Positions 27,583 through 37,000 of a stretch of DNA of 64,000 bases are shown here, one piece after another. The notes under the pieces were generated by a model, which was not told the origin of the DNA, did not search any database, and saw only the letters and a program-made list of their open reading frames with translations. The translations under genes and the position numbers were made by a program. The stretch's first letter is position 1. Each line of letters starts with the position of its first letter. The stretch comes from Nitrincola sp048264025 (GTDB lineage: Bacteria > Pseudomonadota > Gammaproteobacteria > Pseudomonadales > Balneatricaceae). The DNA is taken from contig NZ_JBLXDN010000008.1 of NCBI RefSeq assembly GCF_048264025.1, positions 62,001 through 126,000 on the forward strand. Reading direction: 5' to 3'.

Positions 27583-27878
27583 GGTTGAGGCCTCCGGCGG
27601 GTATCCGGCTCAATCAGACGGTAAAAAGTTTCACCTTCCTGAATCAACCCCATTTCACTACGCGCCCGCTCTTCAATGGCTTTCACCCCTTCTTTAAGAT
27701 CAGCCACTTCCGCTTCAAGACGCTGATTACGTTCAGCCAAAAGCTGATTTTCTCGACGCTGTTCCAAAATCGCCTGCTCCAGTTGCCAAACCTGACGCAG
27801 GTTGGGATCTCCGAGCCAAAGCCGGTACTGTAGCCCAGCCAACATCAGCAACAAGATTATAATTAACAGACGAAACAC
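27579..27878 (-). CDS. ftsB: cell division protein FtsB
   Basis: A bitopic divisome protein that joins FtsL and FtsQ and helps activate septal wall synthesis. The 99-residue protein has one N-terminal membrane helix (residues 1-18), a coiled coil (about 30-72) and the conserved segment IEERARSEMGLIQEGETFYR. The stop overlaps the truD start. It follows eno, as usual, after a GC-rich hairpin. Confidence 0.92.
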   Translation of the reverse strand: MFRLLIIILLLMLAGLQYRLWLGDPNLRQVWQLEQAILEQRRENQLLAERNQRLEAEVADLKEGVKAIEERARSEMGLIQEGETFYRLIEPDTRRRPQP

Positions 27879-27897
27879 GAGGTTACCCGCCTAAACA

Positions 27898-27913
27898 GGG
27901 GGGTACTCCCCCC
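27898..27913 (-). other. G6/C6 hairpin between eno and ftsB
   Basis: GGGGGG-TACT-CCCCCC forms a perfect 6-bp all-GC stem with a 4-base loop. It lies in the 58-base eno-ftsB gap and lacks a T-run on either strand. It may attenuate or stabilise the transcript between a highly expressed enzyme gene and a weakly expressed division gene. Confidence 0.5.
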
Positions 27914-27936
27914 TTCAGACAGCCTGACAACAACTA

Positions 27937-29232
27937 TCAGGCCTGACCTTTGATTTCAGACAAGCCGTTGTAGACTGCTTTATCACCCAACTCCGCTTCA
28001 ATACGCAACAAACGGTTATACTTGGCTACACGATCAGAGCGGCAAAGTGAACCGGTTTTTATCTGACCGGCAGCCGTTCCGACAGCCAGATCCGCAATCG
28101 TGGTATCTTCCGTTTCGCCAGAGCGGTGAGAAATAACCGCTGTGTAACCGGCGTCTTTGGCCATACGGATCGCGTCCAGGGTTTCAGTCAGCGAGCCTAT
28201 CTGGTTAAACTTGATCAGGATTGAGTTGGCGATACCTTTTTCAATACCTTCTTGCAAGATTTCTGTGTTGGTAACAAACAAATCATCACCCACCAGTTGA
28301 ACCTTGTCACCGATTTTACGTGTCAGATCAGCCCAGCCAGCCCAGTCAGACTCATCCATACCATCTTCGATAGACACAATCGGATATTTTTCTGACAGCA
28401 TTTTCAGGTAATCAGCAAAACCGGCCGCATCAAACACCTGACCTTCACCCGCCAGATCATACTGACCGGCTTTGTAAAACTCAGAGGCGGCACAATCCAG
28501 TGCCAGGGTAACGTCTTTACCCAATTCGTAGCCAGCTTGCTGCACCGCTTCACGAATCACCACCAGGGCTTCTTCGTTGGAACCCAGGTTAGGCGCAAAA
28601 CCACCTTCATCGCCAACAGCCGTGTTCAAACCGCGCGCTTTCAATACCGCTTTGAGTGCATGAAAAATTTCGACACCACAACGCAGACCTTCACTGAAGC
28701 TAGTAAAGTTAACCGGCTGCACCATGAATTCCTGAATATCCACGTTGTTATCAGCATGCTCACCGCCATTGAGGATATTCATCATCGGCAAGGGCATAGA
28801 GTACTGACCCGGCGTGCCATTGATCTCGGCAATATGGGCGTAGAGCGGCATGCCTTTGGCTGTAGCCGCCGCTTTAGCGGCGGCCAAGGACACAGCCAGT
28901 ATCGCGTTAGCACCCAGTACAGACTTATTGGCCGTACCATCAAGCGCCAGCATCTTGCCATCCAGCGCACGTTGATCAGTAACATCCATACCCAGCAGAG
29001 CCTGACGGATGGTAGTATTTACAGCGGCGACTGCTTTCAAAACGCCTTTGCCCAGATAACGTGATTTATCGCCATCACGCAACTCCAGTGCTTCACGGGA
29101 ACCGGTAGAGGCACCGGAAGGCGCACAAGCGCTGCCGACAACACCGGATTCCAGGATCACGTCGGCTTCAACCGTGGGGTTGCCACGCGAATCCAGAACC
29201 TCACGCGCTTTGATATCAGCAATCTTTGCCAT
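27937..29232 (-). CDS. eno: enolase
   Basis: Converts 2-phosphoglycerate to phosphoenolpyruvate and in many Gammaproteobacteria also joins the RNA degradosome. The 431-residue protein has the opening IKAREVLDSRGNPTVEADV, metal ligands in SIEDGMDESDW and VGDDLFVTN, catalytic Lys in LIKFNQIG and the signature SHRSGETEDT. It follows pyrG by 36 bases; kdsA, found between them in Pseudomonas, is absent. Confidence 0.98.
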   Translation of the reverse strand: MAKIADIKAREVLDSRGNPTVEADVILESGVVGSACAPSGASTGSREALELRDGDKSRYLGKGVLKAVAAVNTTIRQALLGMDVTDQRALDGKMLALDGTANKSVLGANAILAVSLAAAKAAATAKGMPLYAHIAEINGTPGQYSMPLPMMNILNGGEHADNNVDIQEFMVQPVNFTSFSEGLRCGVEIFHALKAVLKARGLNTAVGDEGGFAPNLGSNEEALVVIREAVQQAGYELGKDVTLALDCAASEFYKAGQYDLAGEGQVFDAAGFADYLKMLSEKYPIVSIEDGMDESDWAGWADLTRKIGDKVQLVGDDLFVTNTEILQEGIEKGIANSILIKFNQIGSLTETLDAIRMAKDAGYTAVISHRSGETEDTTIADLAVGTAAGQIKTGSLCRSDRVAKYNRLLRIEAELGDKAVYNGLSEIKGQA

Positions 29233-29268
29233 AACTTTTACTCTCCGATTAAGTAGGTAACAAAACTT

Positions 29269-30897
29269 TCAGTTCTGCACTGAGTAATCCAGTGCCGCTT
29301 GAATAAACCCAGTGAACAGACCATGGCCGTAACGAGGGGTAGAAGTAAACTCAGGATGAAACTGGCAGGCTACAAACCACGGATGATCGGGCACCTCAAC
29401 CACTTCGACCAACTCACCATCGGCTGAACGCCCTGCAATCAACAGACCGGCTTGCTCCAGCAGAGGAACATAGTGATTATTCACTTCGTAACGATGCCGA
29501 TGCCGTTCTCTGATCTCCGTTGCGCCATAGACCTGCGCCGAACGTGAACCTTCGGTGAGATGACAAACCTGAGCACCCAAGCGCATGGTGCCACCCAAGT
29601 CAGTGTCATCACTGCGTTGCTCTACATTGCCATCCAGATCAACCCATTCGGTAATCAAGCCGATCACCGGGTGTGCGGACTTTTTATCAAACTCGGTGGA
29701 GTTGGCCTCTGCCAACCCGGCAACGTTACGCGCATACTCAATTACGGCAACCTGCATACCCAGACAGATACCCAGGTAAGGCACCTTGTTCTCACGCGCA
29801 TAACGGGCCGCTATAATTTTGCCTTCAACGCCACGCTCACCGAATCCACCGGGTACAAGTATGGCGGAAACATTTTCTAGGATACCGGTGCCTTCACGCT
29901 CAACTTTTTCTGAATCTATATAGTCGATACGTACTTTTTTACGCAGCGCGATACCGGCATGTGTAATCGCCTCTATCAGCGATTTATATGCATCCAGCAG
30001 CTCCATATACTTACCGACCATGGCAATACGCACTTCGCCATCCGGATTCAGGAAGCAATCAGAGACTCTATCCCATTCCTGCAGATCGGCCGGTGGGCAG
30101 TCAATACGAAAACGATCGGTAACGATTTCGTCTAGCGCCTGCTCAAACAACATACGCGGGATTGAATAGATGGACTGAGCATCGGGCAAGGAGATCACCG
30201 CACGCTCTTCCACATTAGTGAACATCGCCAGCTTGCGCCGCGCAGAGGACGGTAAAGGCTGTTCGGAACGGCACACCAGAATATCCGGTTGGATACCGAT
30301 GGAACGCAATTCTTTTACCGAGTGCTGAGAGGGTTTGGTTTTGGTTTCACCCGCTGTAGCAATGTAAGGCACCAGGGTCAGATGCATAAACAGCGCATTA
30401 TTGGCACCTACTTCGATGCGCAACTGACGAACGGCTTCAAGGAACGGCAGGGATTCAATATCACCCACAGTGCCACCAATTTCGACCAAGGCCACTTCGG
30501 CACCACTGGCACCTTCAATGACACGTCGTTTGATCTCATCGGTAATGTGAGGAATCACCTGCACTGTGCCACCAAGGTAGTCACCACGACGCTCTTTGCG
30601 CAGCACGTGCTGATAAACACGACCGGTGGTAAAGTTATTCCGCCGATTCATAGTCGTGCGGATGTATCGCTCATAGTGCCCCAGATCAAGATCTGTTTCG
30701 GCACCATCATCGGTAACAAAAACCTCTCCATGCTGAAAAGGACTCATGGTACCCGGATCCACATTGATGTATGGATCGAGCTTAAGCATAGTGACCTTAA
30801 GGCCGCGGGCCTCAAGAATGGCTGCCAGTGAAGCTGAGGCAATACCTTTGCCCAGTGAGGACACTACACCGCCTGTGACGAATATATAGCGCGTCAT
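29269..30897 (-). CDS. pyrG: CTP synthase
   Basis: Aminates UTP to CTP with glutamine. The synthetase domain opens RYIFVTGGVVSSLGKGI and the glutaminase domain carries the nucleophile Cys in YLGICLGMQ and the His-Glu pair in CQFHPEF. The length of 542 is normal. It lies between tilS and eno; the 52-base gap to tilS shows no terminator. Confidence 0.98.
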   Translation of the reverse strand: MTRYIFVTGGVVSSLGKGIASASLAAILEARGLKVTMLKLDPYINVDPGTMSPFQHGEVFVTDDGAETDLDLGHYERYIRTTMNRRNNFTTGRVYQHVLRKERRGDYLGGTVQVIPHITDEIKRRVIEGASGAEVALVEIGGTVGDIESLPFLEAVRQLRIEVGANNALFMHLTLVPYIATAGETKTKPSQHSVKELRSIGIQPDILVCRSEQPLPSSARRKLAMFTNVEERAVISLPDAQSIYSIPRMLFEQALDEIVTDRFRIDCPPADLQEWDRVSDCFLNPDGEVRIAMVGKYMELLDAYKSLIEAITHAGIALRKKVRIDYIDSEKVEREGTGILENVSAILVPGGFGERGVEGKIIAARYARENKVPYLGICLGMQVAVIEYARNVAGLAEANSTEFDKKSAHPVIGLITEWVDLDGNVEQRSDDTDLGGTMRLGAQVCHLTEGSRSAQVYGATEIRERHRHRYEVNNHYVPLLEQAGLLIAGRSADGELVEVVEVPDHPWFVACQFHPEFTSTPRYGHGLFTGFIQAALDYSVQN

Positions 30898-30949
30898 GCG
30901 AAACCTGTAAAAGTCGTGATTTTAGGAGGGGTCAAGATGGTATTGCATA

Positions 30950-32254
30950 CTAACAAAAAAATGGCTCCCCAGACAATCCAAAAGGTTGCCAGAGGCAAGA
31001 TAGATTTGATTTGCCCTGCCAGCGCTGATCTTCGCAGATGCCTGGCACCACCAGTATGCCACTATCATCACACAGCAGCGGCCAGCTATCTCTTAGCCAG
31101 GGAGGCACACCAACCTCTTGAAAAAGCTGAGATAAGCTAATACCCACACCCCGATTAGCAGGGCGAAGACGTTCACCACCCTGACGGTATTTCAGTTGCA
31201 GAGTACAGCTATCAGCAGATGTGCTGCCTTCAACCTGCAGAACACCACCTGCGAGCGAAATTCTATCACCTGGTTGCAAGGTCAGCGGTCCTGCTATTAA
31301 GGAAGCAGACAGCAAGGAAGGACGCCACAGGAACAGCCGCTCCCGGTAGGTGCGTAACTGCAGATCCGGTTGTAGCTGCAACAAGCGCTCAGGATTAGCC
31401 TTACCCTGAAGGAACTGACAGCGCAGTTGACGCAAGGACTCCCCCCCCAGCACCCACTGGTGACTGTGCAGCCAATAACGCAACAGATTATTCTGGCGCG
31501 CGTCTGACAACTGAGACAATACAGGTAACTGAAGTACTTCCGGCGCTTCCAGGCAAGAGGCCGCGTCCTGTTCTGCCAGAACATCAAGCAGTTCGCGGGC
31601 TTCAGCCATAAAGCCTGCGGTTTCTACAAACCGGCTAACAGCCCCAGGCCAGCGCTGTGTAATCGCAGGCATTACCGTATGGCGCAGATAGTTACGTGCA
31701 TACTGCTGCACAGTATTGGATGGGTCTTCAACCCAGCGAAGTTCACGCTGTTTAGCCCAGCCTTCCAACTCATTACGTGTCAGTGACAGCAAAGGACGTA
31801 CCAGCCGACCCTGACCCAACGAGCGCTCCACCGGCATGGCCGACAAGCCAGCCACTCCGGCTCCACGGATCAATCGATAAAGAAGAGTTTCGGCCTGATC
31901 ATTGGCATGATGCGCCATCAACAACACATCACCTGGCTGCATCAGGGTAGAAAAAGCCTGGTAACGTGCATCCCGTGCAGCTGCTTCAGAGCTGCTCTGC
32001 GGAGCCACTCGACACAACTGAAAATCGATGTTTAGTTCGTTCGAATGACGCTGGCAACTGGCTGCCCAGTCATCCCCGGCGGCTTGCAAACCATGATGAA
32101 CATGAACAGCTAATAGCTGAGATTGAGGCAAGGCGTCAGCCGCCGCAGCAAGCAAGACCTGAGAGTCCAGCCCACCACTGTAAGCAATCAACCAGCGTTT
32201 GGCATCAGGGAAGCGACCGGGTAAGCGAGCCAATAAAGCGACAGGATCCTTCAT
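30950..32254 (-). CDS. tilS: tRNA(Ile)-lysidine synthase
   Basis: Modifies C34 of tRNA-Ile(CAU) to lysidine so that it reads AUA codons. The PP-loop ATPase motif SGGLDSQVLL is near residue 26 and MAHHANDQAETLLYRLIRGAG follows. The C-terminal TilS-C domain (KYRQGGERLRP, LFQEVGVPPWLRDSWPLL) is complete. Its 434 residues match the long gammaproteobacterial form. It starts 19 bases after the accA stop. Confidence 0.95.
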   Translation of the reverse strand: MKDPVALLARLPGRFPDAKRWLIAYSGGLDSQVLLAAAADALPQSQLLAVHVHHGLQAAGDDWAASCQRHSNELNIDFQLCRVAPQSSSEAAARDARYQAFSTLMQPGDVLLMAHHANDQAETLLYRLIRGAGVAGLSAMPVERSLGQGRLVRPLLSLTRNELEGWAKQRELRWVEDPSNTVQQYARNYLRHTVMPAITQRWPGAVSRFVETAGFMAEARELLDVLAEQDAASCLEAPEVLQLPVLSQLSDARQNNLLRYWLHSHQWVLGGESLRQLRCQFLQGKANPERLLQLQPDLQLRTYRERLFLWRPSLLSASLIAGPLTLQPGDRISLAGGVLQVEGSTSADSCTLQLKYRQGGERLRPANRGVGISLSQLFQEVGVPPWLRDSWPLLCDDSGILVVPGICEDQRWQGKSNLSCLWQPFGLSGEPFFC

Positions 32255-32273
32255 ACCCGGTGCAAAGTGCGAC

Positions 32274-33233
32274 TCAGACCGAGCCGATTCCGTAAGACAT
32301 CAAGCGCTTATAACGACGCTCTACCAAAGTATCCGTATCCATCTGCGTGAGTCGCTCCAGTGATTCCTGCAACTGAACTTTCAGGCTAGCCGCCATATCC
32401 GTTGGATTACGATGAGCACCACCCAGAGGCTCCGGAATCACCCGGTCCACCAGCCCCAGCTCATGCAGACGCTGAGAGTTGATCCCCATGGCTTTGGCCG
32501 CGTCAGGAGCCCGTTCGGCGCTTTTCCACAAAATGGAGGCACAGCCTTCCGGCGAAATCACCGAATAAGTACCATATTGCAGCATCAGCAACTCATCACA
32601 AACACCGATAGCCAGCGCACCACCCGATCCGCCCTCACCGATGACGGTAGAGATAATCGGAGTTTTCAACTGAGACATTTTGGCCAGGTTAAACGCGATA
32701 GCTTCCGACTGGCCACGCTCTTCCGCATCAATACCAGGGTAAGCGCCGGGGGTGTCGATAAAAGTCAGCACTGGTAAACTGAAACGTTCAGCCATCTCCA
32801 TGATCCGCAAGGCCTTGCGGTAACCTTCAGGTCGTGGCATACCAAAGTTACGCCGTACTTTTTCTTTAACTTCCCGACCTTTCTGATGACCGATAACCAC
32901 CACGGGAACGCCATCCAAGCGCGCTACTCCGCCGACGATGGCCGGATCATCCGCAAAATGACGATCACCATGTATCTCATCAAAATCATCAAACGCTAAA
33001 GCCAGGTAATCCAGCGTATAAGGACGCTGCGGATGACGGGAGATTTGTGATATTTGCCATGCACTCAAATCGCTGAAGATTGAACGTGTCTGACGGTTAC
33101 TTTTTTCCTGCAGATTATTGATCTCATCAGACAGATTCAGATCTGCATTACCAGCACCGACATGGCGTAGCTCATTGATTTTGGCTTCCAGCTCTGCAAT
33201 TGGCTGTTCAAAATCGAGATAGTTGGGATTCAT
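32274..33233 (-). CDS. accA: acetyl-CoA carboxylase carboxyltransferase alpha subunit
   Basis: With AccD it transfers the carboxyl group to acetyl-CoA, making malonyl-CoA for fatty acid synthesis. The 319-residue protein has the N-terminal helix FEQPIAELEAKINEL, ALAFDDFDEIHGDRHFADD, and the oxyanion-forming VIGEGGSGGALAI. It normally follows dnaE directly; here about 790 bases with accessory sequence separate the two. Confidence 0.97.
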   Translation of the reverse strand: MNPNYLDFEQPIAELEAKINELRHVGAGNADLNLSDEINNLQEKSNRQTRSIFSDLSAWQISQISRHPQRPYTLDYLALAFDDFDEIHGDRHFADDPAIVGGVARLDGVPVVVIGHQKGREVKEKVRRNFGMPRPEGYRKALRIMEMAERFSLPVLTFIDTPGAYPGIDAEERGQSEAIAFNLAKMSQLKTPIISTVIGEGGSGGALAIGVCDELLMLQYGTYSVISPEGCASILWKSAERAPDAAKAMGINSQRLHELGLVDRVIPEPLGGAHRNPTDMAASLKVQLQESLERLTQMDTDTLVERRYKRLMSYGIGSV

Positions 33234-33268
33234 GTGCTTCCAGTTCTGCGTTATTCAAAAATTAAAAT

Positions 33269-33446
33269 TTATTTATAGTGGGATTCTACCTGCTGAACGA
33301 GCCGTTCACCAGTCTGGATAGCATCAGTAGCACCAAAACCAAAATGCCCCCCCACATGAAACACCGCCATACCGAAGGCTATAACTAAGAGGCGTGCTGC
33401 AGTGACGAAGCGCCCCGTCAAGGGCGCCCATATCTATGATCAGCAT
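33269..33446 (-). pseudogene. possible frameshifted small membrane-protein gene
   Basis: Two minus-strand frames read like parts of one short protein. The first, from ATG 33446, gives MLIIDMGALDG. The second, ending at the TAA at 33269-33271, gives RFVTAARLLVIAFGMAVFHV and then GGHFGFGATDAIQTG. They join in frame if one base is removed from the C4 run at 33413-33416, giving a 58-residue protein with one hydrophobic segment. If the frames are unrelated, a 50-residue frame from TTG 33421 remains. I do not recognise the product. It may be a decayed gene, a sequencing slip or chance. Confidence 0.35.
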
Positions 33447-33486
33447 CCGCTCAATTTGGCTTGCTTCAGAATCAGGATTGAAAATG

Positions 33487-33861
33487 TTATTGAATTGGCA
33501 GGTAATAAAGCATGGTGATTACGTAAGCCACTAGTCCAAGACAAATAAGAAAAAGCACCCCATTAATCTTAAGTCTTCGCAGTAAAGCCAACCCAACAAA
33601 TTCTTTTACTAGAACAATAAATGCGATCAAAGCAAAACTCCATAACCCTACCCCCCCTAAAAGTTGCTCCAGGAGCAGCGATCCCATTAGAGTACCTTCC
33701 TCATACCCCATTTCAGCACTGAGTTGACTGTAAACAGATCGTGATGACCCCAATACCATCAGTCCTCCCAACTGAAGAAGCACTGAAAGCCACAGTAAGA
33801 AATTAGAAAAAGCCAAGGAGGTATAACGCCAACCATGTCGATAAATGTATGTAAAAAACAT
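33487..33861 (-). CDS. hypothetical three-helix membrane protein
   Basis: I do not recognise this 124-residue protein. It has three strong hydrophobic segments (about residues 20-40, 71-95 and 99-120) and short polar loops; no catalytic motif is visible. ATG 33861, behind a GGGGGTG stretch, is preferred over a TTG two codons upstream. It stands alone between dnaE and accA, genes that are normally neighbours, with AT-richer flanks, so it is probably a lineage-specific insertion. Confidence 0.6.
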   Translation of the reverse strand: MFFTYIYRHGWRYTSLAFSNFLLWLSVLLQLGGLMVLGSSRSVYSQLSAEMGYEEGTLMGSLLLEQLLGGVGLWSFALIAFIVLVKEFVGLALLRRLKINGVLFLICLGLVAYVITMLYYLPIQ

Positions 33862-33986
33862 CGACAATCACCCCCTAATTAGAAGGCAATGCAGTTATGC
33901 ACTGAGCACGTGGCATTATTTTATCCATTAAATATTTAATACATATCCCTTCATTGAAGCTATCAATGCAACTTCAACATGTCAAC

Positions 33987-33998
33987 CCTGAATTCAGG
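33987..33998. repeat. 12-bp palindrome downstream of dnaE
   Basis: CCTGAATTCAGG is a perfect 12-bp palindrome in the 162-base gap between dnaE and the orphan membrane protein gene. Next to it, on the minus strand, is a perfect -35-like TTGACA (33980-33985), but no good -10 follows at the right distance. It could be an operator for the orphan gene. Confidence 0.3.
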
Positions 33999-34023
33999 AA
34001 CTATCTAATACAATCTAAACCGC

Positions 34024-37000
34024 TCAGTTGTCAGGCCAAACCAGACGTACTGCCGGATTACCAAAGATCTCTTTCAGGGCAATAATCTGATCATCGGAGG
34101 GTTCCGAGTGCCAGGCTTCGCCCAGTAGAAGATCCCCTTCTGCATCGGCACGGCGAAAACGTAAAGCCAGGGGGAGCTTCTCTGTCGCCTGGCGGGTGCT
34201 GGTCAGACAGTCACTGAGTTGTCGCAGCCGGGCAGCAGTCAACGAAGACTGATCACAACTAATTTCCAGCCGACTCGCATGGCGAGCCCGAGCCTGGGTC
34301 ACATTCATAACACTCTGACCGCGCACACGCACGCCGCCATTATAATCATCCGGGGCCACCTCACCCTCGATCACCAATACCACATCTTTATTGATCAGAT
34401 GCCGCGAGGCCTCATAGGTATCACCAAACAGGGTGATTTCCATGCGTGCGCTGCGATCATCCAGCGTCAGGATGCACAGGTTATCGCCCTTCTTGGTTTT
34501 CTTGATACGCAGATCCACGACTAATCCAGCCATTTTCTGGGAGCGTCCACGCTGTGGCTGAATATCTACCAGCTTGCGACTCACCAGGCGGGATAATTCA
34601 GGCTCATACTCGTCGATCGGATGTCCTGTTACATACAGGCCGAGGGTTTCTTTTTCGCCCAGTAGCCGCTCTTTATCAGTCCAGTCGCGCACCTGAATAA
34701 AGTCAGCGTAAGGATCGGTCGTTGTCTCTTCTACCACTTCACCAAACAGATCGAGCATGCCGGCATCGGCATTCCGGGCCGCCTGATCAGCGGTCTGCAA
34801 CGCCGCACCAATCGCCTGCCAGAGCACCGCGCGTCTGGCGCCGAGTTTATCCAGCGCACCGCTGCGTACCAAGGCTTCCATCACCCGCTTGTTAAGGCGC
34901 TTAACCCCCACCCGGGCACAAAAATCGAACAGGTCAACAAAGTCGCCGCCCTGCTGGCGTGCACTGACAATCGCTTCGACCGGCCCTTCACCTACACCTT
35001 TAACGGCGCCCAGACCGTAAACTATTTCACCGGCATCATTCACGGTAAACATGAACTCACTGGCATTGACATCAGGCAGATTCACAACCAGTTTCATCTG
35101 CCGGCACTCTTCAATGAAGATCACCACTTTATCGGTGTTCTGCATATCCGAAGAAAGTACCGCTGCCATAAAGGGCGCAGGATAGAAAGCCTTCAGCCAA
35201 GCGGTCTGATAAGACACCAGGGCATAAGCCGCCGAGTGCGATTTGTTAAAACCATAACCGGCAAACTTCTCTACCAGATCAAAGATACTCCCGGCAAGCC
35301 CGACATCAATGCCCTGATTAACGGAACCATCCAGGAAGAACTGCCGCTGTTTTTCCATCTCTTCGGCTTTCTTTTTACCCATTGCTCGACGCAACAAGTC
35401 GGCTTCACCCAGTGAATAACCCGCCATAACCTGGGCAATCTGCATGACCTGTTCCTGATACAGGATGATGCCATAGGTTGGTTCCAGTACCGGCTGCAGG
35501 CTATCGAGCTGGTAATCCGGATGTGGCCAGGCCAGGGGCGCCCGACCATGCTTACGGTTGATAAAGTCATCCACCATGCCTGACTGCAAAGGTCCGGGAC
35601 GAAACAGTGCCACCAGGGCGATAATATCTTCAAAACGGCTGGGTTGCAGGCGGCGGATCAGATCTTTCATGCCGGAGGATTCCAGCTGAAACACCGCGGT
35701 AGTTTCCGCCCGCTGCAACATCTGAAACACCTGCGGATCTTCAAGGTCGATACTTTCAATGGTGAGATCTTCCTCACCTTTGCGCCGACGCAAGTGATTA
35801 ATGGTGCGTAAGGCCCAATCAATAATCGTCAGGGTACGCAAGCCCAAAAAGTCAAACTTAACCAGACCGGCTTCTTCCACATCGTTCTTATCATATTGAG
35901 TGACCAGGCCCTGCCCCTGCTCATCACAATAGGTCGCCGAAAAATCTGTCAGGCGGGTGGGCGCAATCACGACCCCGCCCGCATGCTTACCTACGTTGCG
36001 GGTAATGCCTTCCAGCTTGAGCGCCATCTCCCAGATCTCGGCCGCCTCTTCACTGCCATCGATAAACTCCTTGAGCAACGTCTCCTGCTCAATCGCTTTA
36101 CCCAGCGTCATGCCCACTTCAAAGGGAATCATTTTTGACAAGCGATCCGCCAGACCAAACGGTTTGCCCTGCACTCGGGCAACGTCACGCACTACCGCCT
36201 TCGCCGCCATGGTACCGTAGGTAATAATCTGCGATACCGCATCACGACCATAACGGTCGGCAACATAATCGATTACCCGATCACGGTTATCCATGCAGAA
36301 GTCGATATCGAAATCGGGCATGGAAACACGTTCAGGATTTAGAAATCGCTCGAACAGCAGGTCATATTCGAGCGGATCCAGATCGGTTATTTTCAGCGCA
36401 TAGGCTACCAGTGAGCCCGCACCCGATCCCCTGCCAGGACCTACCGGAATATCGTTATCCTTGGCCCACTGGATGAAGTCCATGACGATCAGGAAGTAAC
36501 CGGGAAAGCCCATCTGAATAATAATATCCAGCTCAAACGTCAGGCGTTCATCATAAATTTGGCGCTGGGCGGCATAGTCTGGAGCCGCCGGATCCAAAAT
36601 AGTTTCTAAGCGAAACGCCAGGCCATCAGAGGACACTTTGCGGAAGAACTCATCCATCGTCATCCCCTCAGGGATGGGATATTCCGGCAGATAGTAGGTC
36701 CCCAGCTCTATTTCAATGTTACAACGTCGAGCAATGGCGACACTGTTACTGATTGCCGATGGCAGATCAGCAAACAACTCCGCCATTTCCTGACTACTGC
36801 GAAAATATTGTTGTTCCGAGTAATCACGTGGACGCGAAGGGTCAGCCAGGGTACGACTCTGGTTGATGCACACCCGTGCCTCATGCGCATCAAAGTCTTC
36901 GGCATACAGGAACATGACTTCGTTGGTGGCCACCAGCGGGCAGCCAGTTTGACTGGCCAACTCGGCACTGGCATGAACCAGTTCTTCATCACTGGCACGC

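Noticed and set aside
28537..29064. 175-residue plus-strand frame inside eno
   Set aside because: It is the antisense of a highly conserved enzyme gene; no motif and no start signal.
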